Shown: piece by piece, positions 1 to 10,300 of the stretch
Position numbering within the stretch: position 1 is the stretch's first letter
Layout: each line of letters begins with the position of its first letter
Origin: Pratylenchus scribneri
Lineage: Eukaryota; Nematoda; Chromadorea; Rhabditida; Pratylenchidae
Direction: 5' to 3'
Length of the DNA stretch: 64,000 nt
Assembly: GCA_030063045.1 (NCBI GenBank)
Contig: JAQSEB010000188.1
Location: forward strand, 186,001-250,000
Made by a program: the position numbers and the translations under genes
Notes under the pieces: generated by a model
What the model saw: only the letters and a program-made list of their open reading frames with translations
What the model was told of the DNA's origin: nothing
Database searches by the model: none

Positions 1-88
1 ATCCTTTGGTAAACACTTCGAAAGATGAAAAGGAAACTATGACCGATATGCATTTATTTATTTTCACTCACATGATACCTAATTAAAT

Positions 89-693
89 TTATTTTGAAGT
101 ATTCATAAAATAAACCTTCTTCGATTTGTTCGGCTCATTAAAACTGAAAACTTCAATTTCGTCGTTCTCTTCATATTTCATATGGTCCCCATGTCTGTAG
201 GTGACCATATGTATTGAGCCGCAAATAATAAAACAACTTTTTGTCCCATCTCCCGCAATTGTGTAATATAAATACTGTGAATATTCCAGTTCATCTGGAA
301 TTTTATTCTCTTTCAAATCCATTTGTTGCAGCTGATCGAGTTGTTCGCTTGAATCCAGTGTTGCACAAAACGTCCTCGTCTTCGTCCGTCCTCTCGTCTC
401 GTCCTCGTCTCGTCCTTAGTAAAGACGGACGAGAGGACGGACGAGCGAAAATTTGAAAATCAAGGACGGACGAGAGAAAAAAGGACACCAAAAAAATTAA
501 GGAAAGACGAGAAAGGACGGACGAAAGGACGGACGAATTAAAAATTGAAAAAGAAGGGACGGACGAGAGGACGGACGAGAGAAAATGAAAAAAGAGGGGA
601 CGGACGAGAGGACGGACGAGCGAAAAATTGAAAAATAGGGGACGGACGAGAGGACGGACGTTTCGAATTTTGTGCAACACTACTTGAATCCAT
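89..693 (-). pseudogene. small hypothetical protein, 5' end split by a TIR element
   Basis: An open frame of 77 codons runs from an ATG at 322 down to a stop at 89. I do not recognise the product. It is polar, has no signal peptide or membrane segment, and ends in a Lys/Ser-rich tail. Upstream of this ATG lies a 325-bp inverted-repeat element (357-681) flanked by a 9-bp duplication. If the element and one copy of the duplication are ignored, an ATG at 691-693 reads in frame into the ATG at 320-322, adding 12 Gln/Ser/Asp-rich residues. The original start was therefore probably at 693, and the element lies inside codon 4. The shortened 77-codon frame may still be translated from its internal ATG. 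It could also be an exon of a longer gene. Confidence 0.4.
357..681. mobile_element. 325-bp MITE-like element filled with GGACGGACGAGA repeats
   Basis: The ends are perfect 14-bp inverted repeats (AGTGTTGCACAAAA at 357-370 and its complement at 668-681). Direct copies of CTTGAATCC flank them at 348-356 and 683-691, with one extra base on the right. The inside is a degenerate tandem array of GGACGGACGAGA units in the direction of the + strand, with an inverted copy near the left end. There is no transposase. A 9-bp duplication fits a Mutator-like or similar non-autonomous element, but the superfamily is inference. Open frames inside it (for example 303-680 minus) are low-complexity artefacts. 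Confidence 0.8.
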
Positions 694-1353
694 TTGGCTC
701 TCAGATTATTAATCTTAAAATTTTTAATTGATTTGCTTATTGAATATTTTGATTGATATATTAATAATTATCATCAAATATTATATTTTATATATTAAAA
801 TTGCAATAAACAAATGCTAATAAGAAAATATTTATTGGAGGTAAATGCGTGAAGGGATTGTGCTAATACGGTTTTAATATCCATGGAAAAATGATGTTTT
901 CGACTATAAATTTCTAAAAAGTGGAAAAATATTTGAACAAAATTGTATATAACATTTTTTAAAAATGTTGAAAATCGGAAGCTTTTTTGACATAAAATAT
1001 AAAATGACAACTTTTCTTCACCACAAAAATGCTGGAATTTTTGAATTATTTTTATGTGGCAATATTCTAAAGCTGATGGGTTATCTTATCCTCCATTTAG
1101 ATTTAGTTTTAGAGTTTAGAGTTTAGACATATTGGAAATTGGCATGACAAATGCAGAGAATTTGTATGTATAACCAATTAATTACCAATGGATATGAATA
1201 TAATGAATTTGATAAATAAATGTTTTTCTGGTTCGAAAACCGGTTTATAAACCGAAGGTTACAATAATTTACATAATTTATCCATCTAAAAAATTTACTC
1301 TTACAAGGTTTTTAAATTCTAATAAAAATGCATAATATCAATCATATATCAAA
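694..1353. other. AT-rich intergenic DNA
   Basis: I see no coding frame with recognisable composition and no RNA gene here. It separates the minus-strand gene at the left edge from the plus-strand glycosyltransferase gene, so it probably holds both promoters. No clear TATA box or other site could be assigned. Confidence 0.4.
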
Positions 1354-4300
1354 ATGATTGACAAACAACCAACCTCAAAATGGGTAAAATTATCGAATCT
1401 CGAAGAATCTGGAATGGCAACCGAATTAGACGAAGGGGAAGAATGGGAAGGCAGTTCGGATGACAATGGCAAAAATAAAGCAAATCGACGACATTTATTG
1501 AGCAATGGAAAAAATGCCAACCAAGAATTTAGGCGACAATGGCGCCGAAGTATTTGGAGGAATTGGCTATGGCCAATGACAATCTTTTGGCCAAGGAAAC
1601 GGAGGAGGAGGAATGATATGTGAGGGTTTCCTTAGCCTTCTTTCAAAGTTATATTAAGAATATTATTTCTTTTGATTATAGCTCTTTTTGAGAGCATATT
1701 GATATCAAAATGATTGATTTACAAAAATTTTGTTTGAAAATTATGACCAAAAATCAACGAAAAATGCTTGATTTGGCCTTTTTGCCCCCTTTTTTGAAAT
1801 GGAAAAATAAAAAATTAAATTCGATTTTTTAGTTTATTTTTCTTCCATTTTTTAGTCAAATTTGCTTTTGCTCAGCCTTGCTGGCCTTTCCAACATTTGT
1901 TTTCCTTCTTTGGCTCAGCGGATTGCATGAATTCTTTTTGGAAACGCCTTTCTCCCAATTTCGATGGCCACCATTTGTTGATGTGCATAAGCAGGTTTCA
2001 TGTGAAAACAGAGGGATTTTTGTTCAATTCACTTTAATGAAATGATACTAAAAGCGAGGCAATAGAATACCGTGTCTTTTCTTTTGGCCTATGTCAAAAA
2101 AGATAGCAGCCAATTCAGAAAAGGCCATATGCCATTCGAAAGTACTAACTTAAAAAATGACAACTAATTTTTAAAAATTCACAATTACCTGCAAAATAAA
2201 TGAATTTTCTCAAAAATTAGGGTCTATTCCATTTATAGTGGATATACACATTTTAAAAATCGAATTCATAAATTAAAAAATGTTAAATTATAGAGGACAC
2301 TTTTGTTTTTCGAATTTTTAATGCTTTCCCGAATTTGTTGCTTCTTTATTGAAATTATAGTTCAAAGAATGACCGGTGTAAATATTCAGTCTGCATCGAA
2401 ATTCGAAACAATCCATCTTAACATCGTTTCAAGGACTGAATTAATTTTGATCTTTTTGTTATGATAATAGATCAGCTTATAGACTATCTATTAATTTTAT
2501 TTGTATCGGTTCCGACTTCCGATTTATTGCACTTTTCACAAAATTAAAAAATTTCGGTATCATTGTAAAAGTTTTTAATGGTTTTTGGAATTAACTTTTC
2601 AGTTGGAAATCAAATTAAATAAAATTATTTAATATTCAATTTGCTCTTTAATTTGATAAAAAAATTATCAAAATTAGTTTTGTCTTTGATGAGTTATTTT
2701 ATAAATGGGACAATTTGGAATGTATCCTTAACAACATTCATGAGAAATTCCATAATTTGAGTAAATCTTTATTGCCAAAATACAAAAATGATTAAAAAAT
2801 GGGAAATTCCATGAAATTCCTCTTTCAAAAAACACAGGTCGTTCTGGAAATGATCGGGCAATCCACGGAAGTGCCCCCAATAAATTTATGGCCCAAATTC
2901 CGTTCTCAAGTGTTAATTCGTCCAGATTGCAACAAAAATGCAGCCAATCAATTGCCAAGACGTAAACCCCCAATTTTGGTCATCGTGAAAAGTGCTCCAG
3001 ATCGAATTGAAGTATTTTTTGATTTTTGTAAAAATAAATAATTTTCATTAAATTAATTATTATTTTAATTATTTATATTCTGAAGTATCAGATTATAAAT
3101 TTGTTCGGTTTATTTATTACTATTTCTTTAATTATTTATTTAATTGAATTAACAATTCTAAACTTAATGTAATAGGAAAAAAAACAAAATATCATCATGA
3201 GTTTTTTAATGAATATGGAATAGAAAAAAGTCATATTTTTCAAAATCATCCAAGAAACTTTACCGATGTTTATAAATTTCCTATTATTAAAATAATATTA
3301 AAATATGCCAAAAACAAAGTTTGAAGAAGAAGTCAAAAAAATTCATTAAACTGAAGGAATGACAGTTCAGAAAGAATAATAGCTCACCTAGATATAAAAA
3401 AATGAAAACTACATTTTATTTACATAAATTTATTTAAAAAAATTCAAAAATCAAAGAAAAGATCGGACAAAAATTTGGTTTCACAAGAATTAAAATTATA
3501 TATTATGGAGAAAAAAAAATTAAAAATTAGTTGAATGAAAATATTTTTAAAAAAATAAAAATGAAGATTATTCGTTGGTTAAAAATTAATTAAAAAAATA
3601 AAATTATTTCGAAAAGAAAAAAATATCTTAAAATTCATTTTTTAAGCGACGTCATGCAATCCGCACGACATATGGCTCAAATCAATGGGAAACAGATATG
3701 AGCAACACAGCATCGAATGGCCGAATTCATACCATTTTTGCCATGGGAAGGCCACCGGAAGAGGATGAACAAATGATGGCAAATTTGAGGCACGAAGCAG
3801 CCGAAAATGGGGATTTGTTGGTTGGCAATTTTGTCGACGACTATTTCAATAACACACTTAAGGTTGGCACATAATTCGTAAAATAAATGTGGAAATAGAA
3901 GATTATTTGGGATGCTTCTCCTCAAAAGATTGTCGAGAGAAAATACCCGCGCGACCTGCTGCTGGGCAGTTGTAGATAGCGTGAAATATAGGTCTCGAGA
4001 GTGAGGAATAATGGGTAAAACGACACTTTGTGATGGGTAAAGCATTATGGGTGCGTGTGGAAATTGTGACTCGTGAGGTGGATGTTTTGGGATAATTTTT
4101 TGGAGTCGAAAAAAATATTTTCCAACAAATTTTTTCGTATATTTTTTTGAACCAATTTTTGTATTTTTTAAATAATTCCACAGGCTACTATTTTCCAACA
4201 ATTTTTTTCGGATTACATAAATAATTAATTCCCTGGGGGGTTTTTTTTATCTTTATCGCGATTATTTTTTGACCATTATCCCAAAAATAATAAATTTGAG

Positions 4301-7300
4301 ATTCCGATTTTGAAAACTGATCCGAAAAATAGAGAAATTACTGGCATTATTCAAAATGTGCAAAATATTTAAAATTTTTGTAAGGGTAATGGCAATAGCA
4401 TTTATGTAGATAAAAGAGAAAAAGCAAAATAACATGAATCATCAATTTAGCCAAAATTATAATATTCATAAATCTAATCCAAAGTGATTATTGGGATTGG
4501 TGCATCAATTCTTGGAATATTCGGCATAACCATAACTTGGTGGTCTCTATCATCTAAATTGATAATGAAAGGTGTCTGGTTTTCATCTTGTCTTTGAATT
4601 TCGCTCATAACATGGCCCCATCCCTGGTCATCGCCAATTTTTAATCGGCGCATAAAATAGTAGTATTGTTGTGTTCTTCCATCCCAATACGATCCAAGGG
4701 TCAATTGCTCTCCGGTTTTATTATTTTCAATGCTTAAAAAAAGGATTAGAGAAAATGGGGTCTGATAATGACATTTTTTTATTAAAATTTATTATATAAT
4801 AGGTTTCCAGTTTTTGTTGTTTTCCACTTTTACCTGAATGGAGCATTCAAATCATAAACAAGACCATTGTTGAAATATAAAACGAATGAGATCGGCTCAG
4901 TTGACTCCAAGAAGCGCTTTAAAAATATTAAAATATAAAATTCAGCAACATATATTGATGTTCAAAATTTTAAATTAGATACTAAAATAGGCAATCCCTA
5001 CTAATAGAGGTCCTAAAAATTTTTTATTTTACAAAAAAGGGCTTTCTGCAGTTTGAGGGTGATGAATGAGCACGAATCTGGCTTTTTTTATTATCATATT
5101 TTACAGTCTGCGTAATGGTTTTTTTATTTTTTTCCAATTTCTTTTTTCTGTAAAATTTTAATTCCGCCTGTTTTCCTTAGTTTTAATTCCGTCTTTTTTG
5201 AAAGTTTTATTTTCGCCTTTTTTCCGGCATTATTATATCCAGAGGATGATTAAATAAAATTAAACTAAGAAAATGCCAGCTTAATTGCTAATAATCACAC
5301 ACTCAAAAAAAAGGTATTTTGAAATTTTGGACTCGAATTCTTTTCCTAAAAATGCTACTAAATATGTATAAATTCCGTAGGGGGATCATAGAAGAAAATA
5401 ACATATTTCTTTGCATTTATGTTTGCCTATAGAAAATGGATTAACTAATTTGAAGAGAAAGTTTTGTATATTGTATAAAATATATATTTACCTTTTTGCA
5501 AATTTCCGTGACTTTAGTGATCTCATCTATATGTATCCACATGTAACGTGTTTTGTTATCTTCAAAAGGTGAATGAATCCATTCAAGAAAATAGCGCTCA
5601 TTTATGTCCACGGGCCCGCAAAAAATTTTCACAAATTGGATAGTTTTGAGGAATTCAATGTTCATCAAATTAAAAGTGTGCGTGAATGTGTGCAGTTTCG
5701 AGACGCTTCCTAAATAATTAAATTTGATGATTTTCCAGAGTAAAAGCAAATTTACCTTTAATTATGTTAAAAAATTGATGAACATTAAGTGTTTTTTCAT
5801 CATCATTGGAATCATAGAGGCTAAAAAATACGTTGACGAAAACATTTTGCAAAATTGGCCTGATTAGACGTATAAATTCCACTACTTGAGTGTCCATATA
5901 GCTAAAAATAATAAAATTAAAATTTCATTTTCGCCCCATTAATATTTATTTATTAAGTAGGTATTAAATCCCTCAATGCCTATCTTTAGAAGAGTATTGA
6001 ATAAATTTATGGAACATGTCTAATTTAAGTCTGCATTACCTCAAAAAGGTAAAGGTCCATCTTTCCTCCTTCTCCTATGGGTCAAAGTCAAAAAATTTTG
6101 TGAAAATTTTTTCTCGTGTAAATTATTAAAACTCAATCTACGCGTCTCTAAAAGTCGAGTCCGTTTGTGCAATTACTTAGCACAAAATCCAAAAAAAATT
6201 TGATCAAATTTCGCAGGCAAAGCTAGAATAAGAAGGCTTTTTTGGGTTCAACATGGCATCTTTTTTGAATCTTATGCGGTACCAATAGCATATACGATAA
6301 ATTTAGAAAAAATTTGCAGATTTAAATGTTCCAAATTGACTAGGTTATTCTGTTATGGCAAATTTTGTAAATTTTTTTGCAACTTACTGAACATCAAATC
6401 TTGTAAAGCCGAGAATATTGGTTGGTGGAGGCACTTGAGCAATTGGAATTTGTCTAACCTTTCTTATTAGCAATTTGCTCCTTCCATTACCATCATTTGA
6501 AAAAGTCTGATAAAAGAAAAAAAAATAATGGAAAAGATAAATAAAAAGCATCACAAACCAATGGGGGAACAATCCGCTTGCTATGCGCATCGATCCGTGG
6601 CCGAGAAATTGCATTGAAAAACCAATTGACAAGCGACACAGTTTGGGCCAATTCCATGCGCGTAATCCATGCAAGAATTTCGGTATAGGTTTCAATAGGA
6701 AGATAACTGTGAATTGATTTGGATTAGTTTTATCGAATTTTGGCCTTGTGTATACTTAAAAACTTGCCGGCAAGTTTCTCCTTAAAAAACTTGCCGCAAG
6801 TTCTTGCCAGCAATTTTTGCCCTATCTGTGTATACTTTTTTTCAAAACTTGCCACTTGCCGGCAAGTTTTCTTGCTTGCAAGAAACTTGCCGAGCTGACA
6901 GTGTATACTTACTTGCTGGCAAGAAAAATTGAAAAATTGCCAGCAAGTTTTTAATTCAACTTCAATAAAATCAAATCCAATTGCATCCAAACCATGCCCA
7001 AATCAAATCCAAATTATTTTAAAAAATTTTAAAAATATTTTTAAACAATAAAAAAAAATTTCCAATAATTTTCAGCTAAAAAATGAGATTCAATCGAGTT
7101 TTAATAATTTATTTACTTCATCTCATTCAACAACGACGACGACGTCGGCGATATTACATTCGGCCTGTTCATGCGACGCTCATCCACACCAGTTTTGAAA
7201 TATTCGACCGCTACTACAACGCCCAACGAACAGAAGAATTGAAAAGCTTTTGCCGATTCACACCACGACAATTTGACCAATTGTTGGAACAACTTCAGGA

Positions 7301-10300
7301 ACATTTGACAACTGGGCCAACACATCGAAGACCAATTAATGCCAAACAGAGATTGGCAGTTTTTCTCCGGTTTATTTAATAAATAAAAATAATTAAAAAA
7401 ATTTAATTTAGTTTTCTTGCGAGTGGCCTTTCATTTGCACAAATTGGCCAGGAATTCAAAATTGGAAAGAAAACAGTGTGCGAGATCGTCCACCAAATCG
7501 CCAACAAAATCATAATTGTCATGAATGACAATATGCTACCAATTCCAAACCAACAAACATGGCTGCAGCATGCTCAGATCTTCGAAGAAAAATGGAATTT
7601 TCCCCGAGCAATAGGATGCTTGGATGGAAAACATTTTCGCTGCAAGGTTTTTTTAAAATATTAATAAAATAAAATTAAAATAAATTTAAAAATAATTATG
7701 AAATATAAAAATATATACAAAAATCAATTTATTTTTTTTTGTTTAGGCCCCGCCAAACACTGGCAGTGCATTCTTCAATTTCAAAGGGTTTTTCTCCGTG
7801 GTCATGCTTGCACTTGTTGGAGCAGACTACAAATTCCTGATCATCGATGTGGGATCGGCCGGCCGAAACAGCGACAGCGGACTGTATGAAAGCTCCGAGG
7901 TTATTTTTTATTCTGTAAATTTATTAAAAATAAATAATTTAAATAAAGATGCGGAGATTTTTGGAAGGCGCCGATGGCCAAATTCCCAATCCAAGCGTGT
8001 TCCCCGGCCGCCCGGATGTTGGCCTTCTTCCCTACGTGATTTTGGCCGATGGCGGATTTGCACTCAAACCATATATGATGCGCCCATTCACCGAGGCCAG
8101 CTGCAACACGCCAGCCAGGAGGACATACAACACACGGCTTTCATCGTAATTTAATTAAAATTTTAATCAAAAATTAATTTATTAATAAATTAGAGCAAGG
8201 CGATTGGTCGAATCGGCATTTGGCATTTTGACCCATCGTTTTCGCCTCTTCCTTGGCACAATGCAAATGGAGCCCGATCAATGCACAAACATCATACATG
8301 CCGCCGTAATTCTTCACAATTTTTTGCTGGCAAATGGCGAGGATCCAAATGAATATGATGTTCCTGACCAACAGCAAAGACGAGTCAATTTCCGCCCAAT
8401 GAATGCACCGAATTTGGCAAAACAAATACAAGAAAAATTTGTTACCCTCTTTTCCCCTTGATTTTTTGTTTCCATATTTATTTGTCATCAATTTATCATA
8501 TTTTAAATCAATAAAATAAACTTTAAACTCATTTTTATCTTTAAAAACAGGGAAAATAATGAATTTTGTCATTTTTCATAGGAAAAAATTGGAAATTAAA
8601 ATTTAAAAATAATTCCATTAAATTCTACATGGTCGATTTGACCGAAAAATTTTTTGTTGTAGGTGGATTGGATGAGTAGTTCTCGAGATATAGTGGTTTG
8701 AATGTAAAACTTGACGGCAAGAAACTTGCTACTTGCCCCAAAAATTTTGGCAAGAAAACTTGCCAGAAAATGAGCAATTTTTTGAAAGTAAGTATACACA
8801 GAAAGTGGCAAGAAATTGCCGGCAAGTGGCAATTTCTTGCTAGCAAGTGGCAAGTTTTCTTGCCGGAAAGTATACACTGATGGGAAATTTCTTGCTGGCA
8901 AGAAAACTTGCGGCAAGAAACTTGCCGGCAAGAAAATTGCGGCAAGAAGTATACACAAGGCCAATTTAATATTAGAGAGGTATCCTTATTTTAATGTTTT
9001 TGCCCAATTTTGATTTTTGTGTTTTGCCCTGTTCTCTGATTTTTCAATTTTTCCCAATTTTGATTTTTTTTGATTTTTGTTTTTGCTAGTATGCAATTGA
9101 ATACAAAACAAACATAGATTACATTTTCTTTTTGTCCATTTCACTGATTATCACAATTTCTTGGCTTGTTGTCTCATTCCCATCTTCTGCTATTGCTGCT
9201 GCCGATGTTGATGCTTTCAGCTTTTTTCCGGGATGTTCGCTCATAATGACAGTTGTTTTGATCACCAAATTGCTTCAATAGTTTAGCTAAAATTACCACT
9301 AAAAATCATGCAAGTGTGAATTGACAAATAATAAATTGAAGAAGGACTGGGGGGACGGGGGAGGTCTGTTTTAGCTTAGTTAGGAAGAAGATGGCTGTTG
9401 GCTTAGCTTGGCTTGGGGTAGAAAACACATAATGACATGAGGTAAGGGAGGGATGGAGGACAGAGAAGTATAAATCAATGAGGGAGAATGAGAATGTCAT
9501 TTGTCCATCTCTAACAATAAAAATGAAAATTTGAATTAATTAATTCGCGATTTTTAAATGGAAGTGGAAAATAAAATTAGACCCAGGAAAAAAATTTCGA
9601 AGGGAGCAAATGTTGTATTTGTATGTTGCAAATATCTTAAAACACAAAATAGAGTGGATGTCAGATTTGTGATTGTGAGGGAATGAAAATCTGGGCAATA
9701 AAAGGATGCCGCTATTCGCTCTAGGAGTATAATTAATTAGTCCAACTGCCATCCAGCTACTTCCAATTTCTCCCGTATCCATCCCTATTTATTTTCACAG
9801 CAGCTGCCACCCAGTAAAATAAAATGCTAGATTCTTGAGGGAATGAAAATTTGAAATGGCTTATAGAAGCAAAGACACTCTCATTTCCATTGCTATTGGA
9901 ATTTTATTAAAAAGCCCAACTGCCATTGTTAAACCGAAATAAATTAGCAGTACCGAATTTTTCGGCCCTCATAAAAACGATTTTTTAGTCCAATTCCAAG
10001 TTCCCAAGTTTAACCTTAATTTATTAGACTCATTCTCCGAATCCTTTTTAGACTTTAATATTGGCCCTAAATTTTACTCATGTACCTATTTGTTATTGTT
10101 GTAGGGTCGAAAATTTCAGGGACCCATTGCCAAACGGCTCTCAACCATCTAGCATTTATATTTCGCCCATCCATCTCTTAAATTTATCCAGCAGAATCAG
10201 GGTGTCTAAAATACCACATAAATGTGGTATTTGCCACATTTTCGACTATCTCGCCACATTTTTCCCACATTTTTGATTTTTTTGGCGAGCACTTTTTGTT

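Noticed and set aside
303..680. 125-codon minus frame rich in Arg/Pro/Leu
   Set aside because: Translation of the GGACGGACGAGA array inside a MITE.
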